A model generated the notes under the pieces. That model saw only the letters and a list, made by a program, of their open reading frames with translations, did no database searches and was not told where the DNA came from. From Endomychus coccineus (lineage: Eukaryota > Arthropoda > Insecta > Coleoptera > Endomychidae), in NCBI GenBank assembly GCA_958510875.1, contig OY294068.1:173941411-174005410 (forward strand): a stretch of 64,000 nucleotides of DNA. Direction: 5' to 3'. The translations under genes were made by a program, and so were the position numbers. Shown piece after piece: positions 10,301-20,547 of this stretch. Every line of letters begins with the position of its first letter. The stretch's first letter is position 1.

Positions 10301-10534
10301 AAAAAGATTAGATTATTATCCCCAAATAGTATTCAAACAAGTACATTTCGATTTCCTATTCAGTTTACTCTTCAGTATTATAAAAGTATTTTTAGTGGAT
10401 AAGGTCGATTAGTTATTATTTATATTGTTAAATTTGAACCAGTAAATGAAATCTTTCGTTTGCTATTCATCTATACTTGCACATAACACAAATTTAATCT
10501 AACACTTATGATGATGTAACAACATATTCTTTCT

Positions 10535-10547
10535 TTCTCTCTCTCTC

Positions 10548-10628
<81 letters not shown>

Positions 10629-10629
10629 G
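10535..10629. repeat. (CT)n microsatellite
   Basis: This is a nearly uninterrupted run of CT dinucleotides about 95 bp long, with two small breaks (ccct and ctgt). The Glu/Arg-rich minus-strand frame across it is an artefact of the repeat. Confidence 0.97.
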
Positions 10630-11685
10630 CCCCATCCTCTCTTTATTTGTCCTTCTTGAGTAGCCAGTTCCTCTATAGAGAGAAGAATCAATTTCTTTCC
10701 CTCCGATGATTTTGATGCAAAACAGAAATCAGAATTTTCAATCGATATTCGAATGAAATTTTCTATTCAAAGAGGAGAACGTTTTCCATGCAGATATATG
10801 TGGAATCGATATATTCAATTTTGTGTGGAGGTTACGTGAATCAGTTTGTCACGCAGTTAGATGATAAATTTCTTCTTTTAATTATAGAGATAAATTCTGA
10901 GGGTAATTTCTCTTCGGAACAATATTTAAGAAGAGTTTCACAGTTGTGCTATAATGGAGTTTAAATTAAATCTGTGTTCTTACCTTTGGCTTCCCACGAT
11001 GATTTACGACTTTCAAACTTTTAAAATATATCGTCCTCAAACGCCAACAAAACATTTCGCATCTTGCCGCCCATGAGAGAACGAATTCAGATTCCTCACC
11101 ATGTTTCGTTTATCTACAAACATTGAAAACTTAAAAACCCTATAAATTCAAATACGCGTGTCCCGCTGGAGTTATAAGAAAATCTCCTGCACGTAAATAT
11201 CACTTCGAAACATCGCGAGGTGAGGGCGATGGTGATGGCTATGGGTACCTCGGGCCAACACATCGTTCATAGGGCCTTACTGTCTCGAGTCGAGTTGAGC
11301 GTAATTTCATGTTGAGCGATCTTGGGGGAAATTACATACAATTCGTTGTGGAAATTCACACGTTAAGAAGTACAAATAAAATTACAACTGCAAAGCCGTG
11401 AATTACGCTAAAAGTTAATTTGATTACAATGTAATTTGCAAATTTAATCTGGCTTCGTTGTGACCCTTTCTCCTGTGAGTTACGACCAACCCCGATTACT
11501 AACTGGCACGCCGGGTTTAACCCTACCACTGATAAAACTCAGCTTAAAACTTACTTTGATCATTGTAATATCGTTTTTGTTATCACATGCAGCTTCAGAA
11601 TTTATTAAGCTCTAAATGAAATTAGCTTCATATCGTTCTATTGATTCAGGCTCACTTTCAATCATCCGATGAGGTCAGGTCGATA
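10630..11685. other. Unassigned, less AT-rich than surroundings in 11200-11520
   Basis: No gene was recognised. 11040-11520 has more even base composition, several taatt/attac cores and no obvious mobile-element features. It could be conserved non-coding DNA, but there is no direct evidence. Confidence 0.35.
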
Positions 11686-11687
11686 TA

Positions 11688-12685
11688 CCGGGATATCAAA
11701 AATCATCTTGGTCAAGGGTGGTTGTGGAATCTAAAACGTGTGTCTTACTTTACGTTATCAAAACTTGTGTAAAATTAATTAATTTGAAGTTTCTAAAAAT
11801 AAGAAATTTCGCAATTTTATACGAATGTTATAACACTCAGAAGTCTCTAGCGCTCCAGACTCCGGGATTTTCACGTGGCCTATCGAAATTAGAAGGTTCG
11901 AATTGTATAAAAACACAATTGCATGAACGCCAGAGACGTCGTATGTAATTAGTTACGAGCGTAATCATTTTGACATATGCCTCGAGGAGCTCGCTACGCG
12001 TCAGTTGGAGTTTATACTTTTTACCTTGCTAATTCGGGGCCGTTTTATGCCCCGTGCGGCCGGCGTCAGTTGTAATAAAGTGTTTTCGGCTATAGGCCGC
12101 TAGCTTTTAACCGCTTTTGGGTATATGTTAGTAGCTAGAGAATTCCATTTGGTACGTCGCACGTTAGATGCGCGTAGCTGAGACCTGAGAGCACCTGCTC
12201 CTCTTTAATTAAATTTTCCTAGTTAATCGACATTTTGGGGCACGAGACTATGCTATTTAGTTGGCCCCGTTCATAAACTAACGACATGGAGCGAAAACCG
12301 CATGCGAAAAGTCCTCGTAAAGACGTTCTATGTTCCGAAGATTTGCACTTCTCTAACTCGCGAGCTACGCGCTCCTCACGTGGACGTCGTTCGCTTTATC
12401 GAAAATTAACCAATTTAAAACAGTTTTCGACCCCGTTTGTGGCTATTGCGACCTTGTAAAAGGTTCAAAGTCAACATTTCGTTTTACATTCCACAACCAC
12501 CCTTGACCAAGATAGTTTTTAATTTGTAGTTCATTATTGTTTTACAACTGAAATAAATAGGTATGAAATTTGTAGGTTATTGGTGATGTCAGTGTGACAG
12601 TCACATAATTATTTCAAACGTAAAGTAAGACACACGTTTTAGATTCCACAACCACCCTTGACCAAGATAATTTTTGATATCCCGG
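11688..12685. mobile_element. 998-bp TIR element with 69-bp near-identical termini
   Basis: The left terminal repeat 11688-11756 (starts ccgggatatc) matches the inverse of 12617-12685 over 69 bp with one visible mismatch. TA dinucleotides flank both ends (11686-11687, 12686-12687), suggesting a TA target site as in Tc1/mariner-type elements. A third, partial copy of the terminal repeat (12488-12520) lies inside the right end. The interior is less AT-rich, with several nucG/C-rich words and no transposase frame, so this is a non-autonomous element, possibly carrying captured DNA. The near identity of the termini implies recent insertion. Confidence 0.82.
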
Positions 12686-12689
12686 TATT

Positions 12690-14365
12690 CTCTTGATTTG
12701 GTAATCAGAAGCTTCAGAAAATACTATTATTCCACATTTTTCACATTCTCGTGCTTCTCTTATTCAATTTCTTAGTAGTTGTGAGTTACTTTGTTCATTC
12801 ATCAGTGGAAATTTTAAAATTAACTCTGAGATGACATTATCTTACTCTTCAAAAAATCATTTGAGTACATGACATTCTTTTTATTATAATTAGAGATTGG
12901 ATCATATGAGCTACTGAAAATGGGATCGTTTTCCCAATTGTAGATTGGTTCTTGAGAAAAAGGACGCATTACAAATACCAGGGACAATGCCTAAAACTTT
13001 CAGTCTTATTTTCTAACTTGAATTAGTCTCTTGAGAAATCACGTGACACTTATTCAATTTCAGTTAATTCAACTCAATAGTTTCTTCAGAGTGTTTTTGG
13101 TTTTATTGTTGTTCTTGAGTACGAGTGTATCTGATTAATATTAGCGTTCACCCTTCTACTTTCCTCCCAGTGTGTTAACATCCTAAGTGTCTTGTGAAAT
13201 AAAAGGATAAGTCTCAATGATTTTTTTTACATTTGTTCTGGCTAGTTAATGATTGATTGGGATCAAACTCCAACGTGTCAGGGTTCTCTAAATTAAAGGT
13301 GAGAGCGGAAGTCTGGCAACGCTATAAATATTGCCGGCTAGAGTTGTATGCATAAGCACATGTAGAAATAATAATCGTATAGTTGATGTCAACTTTTCGT
13401 GTTTTTAATTTTAAAAGTTAATTACAATTATTAAGATTTATAAATTGAAAATTCTAAGCTATTTTTTCATAGAAATAATTAGTGAGACTCGCTCAAACTT
13501 GCACATAATATTATTGTAATAATGTTATTCCATTGAAAAAAAAAACATTTCCACTTAGCCGTTTTTTTACAATTTGAAGATTTAACCACGTCCCCATAAG
13601 CTTTCATGTTAAAATGTTGTTTTTTTGACTCGATATATTTGAAAAATGGTGTAGGGAAACCCTCCAAAAATTTGACTCAGCTGTCTGTAAAAATTTCAAA
13701 AAATGTAATCTTAAAAAACTGCCTCTATCGTACCTCCTTAAGCAAAGTTTTATGGAGTTTCATGAAGAAAGAGCCATGTTACACCAATCCAGTTTTAAAA
13801 AGTCTTAATTTTTCCTTGGCAGATTCCGATTTTTCTTTTATCGACAACACAATCACTGGTTAAATAGTAACTGAACTGTAAACGGATATTTATCAATTAC
13901 GTTTATTCTATTATACTGGGAATTCCATTCGTAGAGACGTTCCGCAGTTGACACAATTGTCGACGATAAGAATCATAAAATCCAGAATTACATTGTCTGT
14001 AACAAGGCCATAATTAAGTCATTTTAAATTTCTTCATATTTATCTAATATGAAAATACGAAGAAGTTCGAATATGCAATACATATTTGCAGTTTATATGC
14101 ATTTTACATATAATTCAGACTCTAATTATAATTGATGCATATCCAGATGAGGTATGCACAACCATTTCATCAATATGCTATAAACAATAGTTTTCTCATA
14201 AAGATCAATGGAAAGACAAATGCTGAAACTCAATAAAGTAGGTAGTAGATCGGAAAATAAATAGTTACATCTGTAATAGAAAGAAAGTGGAAGATGCATT
14301 CACACAAGTTGAAAGACTGATACGGACATTCACTTGACATACCTTGAGAAAAAAAGACGACAGAT
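12690..14365. other. AT-rich stretch, no gene recognised
   Basis: The longest frame (13606-13863, plus) has no motif, no splice signals that I trust and AT-biased codons, so I did not call it. No clear repeats are visible apart from short A/T runs. Confidence 0.4.
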
Positions 14366-14369
14366 TGAA

Positions 14370-14575
14370 CAAGATAATGTACGTTGAACGCCGTAGAATA
14401 ATAAACTAAGGAGGGGGAGACCGTAAATGCGATGGTCAGATGATTTAGAGGAACGCGTTGGAACAAAATGGATGCAAATCGACCGAGATCGAGAAGCATC
14501 GAGGGTGGAGGGGTGGGCCTATGTCCAGAGGTTAATGTTGGCGCTGAATAGATTGATAGATAAATATACGTTCCA
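14370..14575 (+). pseudogene. LINE ORF2 extreme C-terminus fragment
   Basis: The translation gives a GRP-like arginine-rich start, then RWSDDLEERVGTKWMQIDRD and WAYVQ. This matches the conserved tail of many insect endonuclease-RT proteins (GRP..RW.DD......W...A.DR..W...EAYVQ). Only about 60 codons remain, with no RT in front. It is a small isolated relic. Confidence 0.65.
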
Positions 14576-14729
14576 GAGAAGATACGAAAGTAAAGTGGAT
14601 ATTATTTCTTCTGACGTAATGAACTAAATTATTTTCAAACCTATAAACTATTTATTTTGGAGCCAAATTGCACTAAAAAGTGGAAAATAATTTTTTTCAA
14701 CAACAACTATAATTTCAATTACGACTTGG

Positions 14730-15168
14730 TTGAATCTATTCTAGATATTGAAAAATTATTATTACGTAGAAATCACAATGATCTAAAATTTGTATTGAAA
14801 CTCATTAATGGGTCCTGATTTACTATCACAAAGTAAGTTCCGCATTACCCAAAGAAATACCCGCTAGGTTAATATTAATATATTTCACATACCATATAGC
14901 AGAACAAACTACCTAACGCATTCTTCATTTTGTCGTATTTTAACTACCGCATCAAATCATTATTCAAATCTCAATTTTTGGAACATTTCGTTAGTTGCTT
15001 TTCAAAGGGCTTTAACTAGCTCAACATAGATAAATTATGTAATTTCGAATGTATGTATATTTGCAATGTAAACTCTTCATTTTATATTCTTTTTATTCTT
15101 TTTACGATACATTATATTTTACTAGATTTGTTATACTGTAAAAGGGTTCGTCCCGTTAATAAATAAAT
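14730..15168 (+). pseudogene. LINE RT C-terminus and 3' end, decayed
   Basis: Shifted frames give EKLLLRRNHNDLKFVLKLIN near 14748-14807, FRI..R and FHIPYSRTNYLTHS near 14882-14926. This matches the C-terminal pattern (FR.P.R....F..P..RTNY..NSP) of Jockey/CR1-like ORF2 proteins. A 3' region ending 'gggttcgtcccgttaataaataaatg' in two parts (15146-15171) looks like the LINE 3' terminus. Several stops and frameshifts are present. Confidence 0.6.
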
Positions 15169-15184
15169 GAACATGGGAATTAAC

Positions 15185-15590
15185 TGTTGCTTTAATGTTA
15201 CAACTGCATCCTATTCATAATATATGTACACGTGAATCATTTTGATTAGATTTTTTTTTTCATTTTTCATTTAATCTTCTTCAGGTATTCTCATATCATA
15301 CAATTGGAAAATTATTATTAGTTTAAAAATATTTTGTAATAATCAATTGAAAATAATAACGTAAAAATACCTAACAAAACTAATAACTCCAACAACTCAA
15401 AATTTGTTGCTGTTATGTTACAATAAATAACATATTATTCAGAATATGTACACGTGAGAAAATTTGATTCAATTTTGTTCATTCATTTTCCATTTTATCC
15501 TCTACAGGTAGCACTCTAATTTCAGAAAATTGAAACAATACATTATTTTATCAGTTTGCAAGAATTTTGTGATAATTTATAAAATTTATC
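15185..15590. repeat. Diverged direct duplication, ~220-bp period
   Basis: 15185-15360 and 15405-15590 share the order: gttgct..aatgttaca, 'atatgtacacgtga', a T-rich run, 'tttaatc/tttatcctct(t/a)caggta', then an AT-rich end. Identity is moderate, so the duplication is old. The function is unknown. Confidence 0.55.
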
Positions 15591-16534
15591 TACCCAAATT
15601 TGAATGATCAAGCTAATACTAATAGATGACATGGTCTCTCTACCATGATGTTGGTGGGTTATGTACACCTTCGAAGGGAATGATCAATTAGCAAGATTAC
15701 AAACTTTCTTCTCCTACTGATGAACCTTATGAGAGAACGGAACAGTTGTCTAGAACTATTAGTTTGTAATGTTACTGACCAATCTAGAGTAGAGAGATCA
15801 TAGCTATCTGGGCGAAGTCAACAATTAATAAATGAATGTATTCATATATATGTCAATTGTTACATTGGATTATGTTTATTTTTTCTCAACAGTCCTGTAG
15901 CCTGTAGTATCAAGACCGCATTCCAGACACGAATACATTATACACATTAAAAGAAGTACATATTGCGTAGGTATTTCATTATCTCACCAACAGAGGCGTG
16001 TAACTGTTGACGGTTCCATTGCGAATACCTCTATTACAATTACATCCCTCTTGCCCATATAATCGGGTCACTGCATCAATGTCACAACTGTGGTATTGTT
16101 AGCTGACCATCCATGTGTTTAGTAAGCCATCGGTGTATTGTCAGTTTTAGCAGCATATATACATGCGAGTTATACATTGTATGATATCCTGTATGAGGAG
16201 ATTAGAAGCCATAACAGCAATGGAATAAATCGAACTTATTCTAATCATTGAAACCATCTGACAATAGTGGTACCCGAACTTTACAGTGTGAAAGTTGAAT
16301 TTGAATTATCAAATAAAATACTAACCAGATGTAATTTTGATTGGAAAACAGAAGACACGTGAATTCAGATTCGAAATAGGTCTTATATCAGACGCATTTA
16401 TGATGAGTTTGAAACCCTACGTAGTGGTGAAAATCACCTCTAACATCTTATCATTTTACGAGTGGTTCAATTTGTTCACCAATTGTTTTTGACAGAACCC
16501 TGATAAAACGCGTTCCTCCCATTACTTACAATTT
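15591..16534. other. Unassigned; possible LINE 3' tail near 15820
   Basis: The phrase 'gggcgaagtcaacaattaataaatg' (in parts, ~15808-15836) resembles the ends of LINE 3' UTRs in this window, but no coding remains precede it. The rest shows no gene. Confidence 0.3.
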
Positions 16535-16537
16535 CCG

Positions 16538-16955
16538 GTGTTTGATTCCTTACTGCTGAAGAAAAGCATTCAAGGTCTTAGGTATATTGACATTCGCAAA
16601 TATATATATTTAAATGAATGTCTTAAATATGCACATAATTGCAGAGATTACAATACGATGATAAGACAAACATTCGTACAGATTTTCTTAGACTTAAAAA
16701 ATCTCAAAATGTACCAAAATTGTTAGCGTTTCAATATTTTAATGAATTGCCCCGACCTATTAGAGAATTACCATTGAAAGAGTTCAAGAAATCTGTTGAA
16801 AATATTCTTTTCAATAATATATTTTATTCCACAGAAGATTATTTCAAAATAAGATTTTAAATTTAACATTGTGATCTTATTTATATTTTATGATGACGAG
16901 TGTAAACATATAATGTACATATATGAAATGATCTATCTATCTATCTATCTTACTT
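16538..16955 (+). pseudogene. LINE ORF2 C-terminus with (CTAT)n tail
   Basis: Two overlapping frames (16538-16726 and 16639-16860) join through one frameshift near 16650-16680. Together they give LRYIDIRKYIYLNECLKYAH, TNIRTDFLRL..SQNVP, and FQYFNELPRPIRELPLKEFK. This is the end of a Jockey/CR1-like ORF2, comparable to residues 430-540 of the 5.7-7.3 kb element. The stop is at 16858-16860. About 70 bp later a ctat run (16932-16950) forms the LINE tail. A frameshift is the only lesion I see in the remaining part. Confidence 0.7.
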
Positions 16956-16959
16956 GCTA

Positions 16960-17995
16960 TCTTCTACGTCTTAATATATATATTTTAGTTCCACGGTAGA
17001 GATTGAGAGCCACTTACTAGTACGTACCGTTACTTCTGATTTACCTACTTATGATAAAATTGGTCTGAATATTGACGAACATTCAAAGTTTGGAGCAGTG
17101 ACGCTCGCTCCATAAGATGGAAAACAATATTCTTTCATTTTTACCGGCATATATGTATATCTGGAAGCTGCGATTCTCTGTTCCTGAACAAAATTGAGGT
17201 TCATTTATCCATTGAAATTATTCTCACAACATACTGGTCGACGAGTCTTTGTATCTTTGTTTTGGATGCCGAGACATAAAATATGGAATAACAATAAACG
17301 GAATTCCAGTGTGATTTGAAAAATAAGGTGGGGTCATCGGTTGAATGACGAGTTGTTTCAGATTCTGAAATATATCATTCCCAGTACTTTGTTTTCGAAT
17401 GTTTTCTCGAGCTCGCGAATGTTTTGTTTTTGTTGGAATAAACTCGATTCCATAACAAGAAAGAAAGTAGTTAGAGACTAATAACAATTAATATCGGAGT
17501 ATATGGGAAGATTCGCTCAGGACTTCCCACGCCAAAATAAATAATACGAATGTAACTTTGATATTCCTTTATAAAAAGCATGTATTGGAATTATTCAGGT
17601 TAGAGTTGGAATTGACTATAAACATTCGTGTCTTCTGGACAACAATGTCCAGTCAGATGAATTCCATATCCCAGATATATAATACGGAATATTCCATTAC
17701 TTAGCTTCAACATAAATATGACCTTAAATAAATGAGTGTATTCATGTGAATTATTTATCTCCCGATGTAAACATGGTATAGATGTTGGATGTGAAGTTTA
17801 TTCTGTATGTAATTCTTATATATGACGCTGAGAGTCAACCTTCAGCTTACATTCTGGATCGGCCGCCGTTCAGCAAAAATAACGTAACCAATGTGAGTTA
17901 AGATCATGTACCAGCTAGGCGAAATGGACAGGAAATTTGGGATACCGGTTTAATTTTCTTTTCGCTATAAATACTATGACTACACTAGAGGAAAA
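16960..17995. other. Unassigned AT-rich stretch
   Basis: No recognisable protein, RNA or repeat. The frame at 17224-17487 (minus) has no motif. Confidence 0.35.
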
Positions 17996-17999
17996 CTAA

Positions 18000-18990
18000 T
18001 AATGTTCGAAGAACATCGTAATAATGGGAGAGGAGATGAGCTTTTGAATTTTTCTTGAAAATTTGGAGGTCTCAGGCATGAGAAAAGACGTCACTAGGCA
18101 AAGTGTTCCACGATAGAAAAATGAAGTCTGGTTGGATGAAGTTTGGCAATTCTCGAGCATGACTAGCTTTAGCTCATTCAGACAGCCTATTTGGAATATC
18201 TCGTGGTGGAATGATAAACGAGATTTCTGTTGAATACCGACAATGGAAATATCCTTAGATCCTAGAGTCGATGAATCCGTAAGTATGACATCTTCAGTGA
18301 ATGGCTTTGTAGAATATAAGGAGCTGCTGGGATGTAAAAGTACCTCTTGGCACGCACTATCCTATGAAAGGATACTGTTCGTGGTGTTACCGAGCATTGA
18401 AATGGAAGACTTCTTAGAAATAGTTGTACGTCACATCATCATATAAGGAATAGTGAGATCCGCCTTCTTGGAGAAAATATAAGCTTGTGTTTTGATTGCA
18501 TCAAACTCAACCTAATTTGAAAATCATTGGCTGATCTTCATCAATTGAGATTTTCCATATTTTCAATAGATTTCTGCCATACACATGTTACGTAGGCAAG
18601 CAGGTCTCCTCTTGTTGCTGACGATCATATTATGGAGTTCTCTAGGAATAAGATGAGCTCAATGTTGATTGCTTTCTCCATCACTTAAGAGATCACATAT
18701 AGTAGTGACTCTATAATGATAAGGAAGGGTGTTCTCAATTTTTTAGGAATTAGTTGAACTTCAGCTGTCTTCCAGCTGGATGGAAACACATCAAGTTAGT
18801 ATGAAAGGATGAGCAACCTGCAGAAAATCGGTATTAATTCTGGAGCATATTCCTTGAGAACAACAGGCTGAATTTAGTCCGACCCCATAGCCCTTCTGGT
18901 ATTGAGATCAATGATCCTAATTGTATGTTGACGAAAGACAATTTCAGGCATATGAACTCATCCAGGTAATAATATAAAAAAAGGTATATC
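18000..18990 (-). pseudogene. LINE ORF2 remnant with internal deletion
   Basis: On the minus strand the upstream part (about 18990-18600) reads HTIRIIDLNTRRAMGSD, IQPVVLKEYAPELIPIFCRL, SSWKTAEVQLIPKK and RGDLLAYV. This is the fingers region of a LINE RT. The palm with the YxDD motif is missing. The downstream part (about 18370-18000) reads SQQLLIFYKA, then ARELPNFIQPDFIFLS and the ORF2 end. The same RT start (TKKAMGPNGIQPVVLK) occurs in every unit of the 34-48 kb array, so this is a dispersed copy of that LINE family. It has multiple stops and frameshifts. Confidence 0.75.
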
Positions 18991-19079
18991 TATTTTTGTA
19001 TTCACATTCTTGAACCATTTGTAGATGTACGTTTTGTTGATATTATGGTTCTTCATTATGACTGAAAATGGAATAAAAC

Positions 19080-19482
19080 TTCTTATTTTGACGTTATATT
19101 TAACAATAAGAATAACAAATCAATACAAAATTCCTAAGAAATCAAAAAATTCATCAAATCTGACCCACAAATCACTGTCTTAGAAGCAGATAACGGTAAT
19201 AAAACTGTTATCATGAATATAAATGAATATGAGAATGAAATGTCTAAATTGTTGAATGATCCTGAAGTATCTAACAATCCAACAAATATTAACCAAACTA
19301 AAAAAATCAATTTAGTAAAAATATGGTTCGAAAAGAAATATATCTCAAAATACATTCGTAGACATAATGTTCATTCCCCGAAAATGTATGGCTTACGTAG
19401 AAAGCATGTTCTAAATAATATTCCAATTATAATCGATTGTGTATACATCCAAACAACGCAGAAGTTTATTTTAGTGGCCTAG
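19080..19482 (+). pseudogene. Penelope-like element, region before RT fingers
   Basis: The translation gives VLEADNGNKTVIMNINEYEN, EMSKLLNDP, and PKMYGLRRKH. This matches the Penelope order aDKGNktVvm...Y......LL.D...  and pkYGLPKiHK. The Lys of the DKGN motif is Asn. Between GNKTVIM and PKMYG there is a deletion relative to the usual spacing, and the frame closes at 19480-19482. Confidence 0.7.
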
Positions 19483-19499
19483 AAGTTCCCAAAGTTGTT

Positions 19500-20545
19500 G
19501 GAAGTGTAACAAATTGCAGCATATTTCATAATAAAAAGCAACTGAAAAGTGGCAAGGTTATCAAAATAAATGGTATAATTTCTGGCAAATAAAGAATGGA
19601 GATAAAATCGGCGGAAGCGCTATGAGATCCATTATAACTGTCCCAAATCTGAGCAGTTTGCGAATAAGCCGGTTGTAAATCCCTTAAAAGTTATCACGGC
19701 GGTATCCTTTGCTTAACTATTATTCGCGGTATCGAGCGTTCTCCGGCCTAAGCGCTTAGATTACGCGGTTAAGTAGAGTAAGTAATTTCGTTGCCCGCTA
19801 TGGAGGTTTGTTGGCTAATTATCGGCTCTTGCGTTTCCATTATGCTAATGGCACGACTTCATCTAAATGGTACTATATTGAACTAAACAATAATGTAACA
19901 TTAAACTCGGGATTCTTCTGTTTTAGATAAAATCTGGAATTAATTGTTGCGGGGTTAAGAATGAATGAACGATATGATTCGGATTTAATTGCTCAATGTT
20001 ACATCCGGAGCCTGGTAAATTGTCCGTGGCATGTAACTTCAGGCTCTGCTACTATACGCTCCACAAGAATTATTTATTGAAAATACTTTAATACTGTTGG
20101 ACGATTCGGTTCCGAAACTATTATTATTCAGAAGAGAATTGTAACGAGAGGCGGATCGAAATTGCAACCTGAAACAGGGCGAATGGCTGTTATATCAGAA
20201 GATTTAGTTTAGAACGAAGAGTCTGAAATGAAAACGGATCAGGAATCTTATCTGAAACAAGACCAATAGCTATTCAAAATGGAAGACAACGGGATAACGG
20301 AACACAAGGTTGGAATTATGAATAATAAGAGATACATGATTTCCAAACGATTTTCACAGTTTCAGTTTCACTTTCACAATATGTTCCATTGCATTCAACA
20401 AAGAAACTTCCCCAACACAAGAAGGCCAGAAGATACACCTTTTCACCTGAAATTGAAGTGCGACTTATGGTCGGAAGGTAACAATAAAATAGATACTCAC
20501 AAAGCTCTTTACTGTATTCAAAATGAGTTTAATTAGTGGAGCAAT
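19500..20545. other. Unassigned; 19670-20130 less AT-rich
   Basis: No protein was recognised. 19670-19900 has a balanced composition with an octamer-like tatgctaat (19841) and several taatt cores. It may be conserved non-coding DNA, but this is unproven. The frame at 20279-20536 shows no domain. Confidence 0.3.
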
Positions 20546-20547
20546 AC

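Larger units (their letters stand above)
8934..10410 (+). mobile_element. Penelope-like element copy 2, interrupted
   Basis: 8934-9085 matches 8274-8426 of copy 1 (shared 'ggtcacaccatttctcaaga', 'tatct(a/g)ggtaatttaga'). 10301-10410 matches the copy 1 tail from about 8425 to 8610 (shared 'attattatccccaaatagta'), with a gap that removes about 40-50 bp of coding end. Between them lie 1.2 kb of foreign sequence holding a large palindrome (9198-9912) and a tRNA-like SINE head (10033). In the tail, the hammerhead core of copy 1 is absent: 'actct' is joined directly to 'tcagtatta'. Confidence 0.7.

Noticed and set aside
10506..10691. Glu/Arg-rich minus-strand frame
   Set aside because: It is a translation of the (CT)n microsatellite.
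13606..13863. 85-codon plus-strand frame
   Set aside because: No motif, AT-driven composition, no splice or promoter support.
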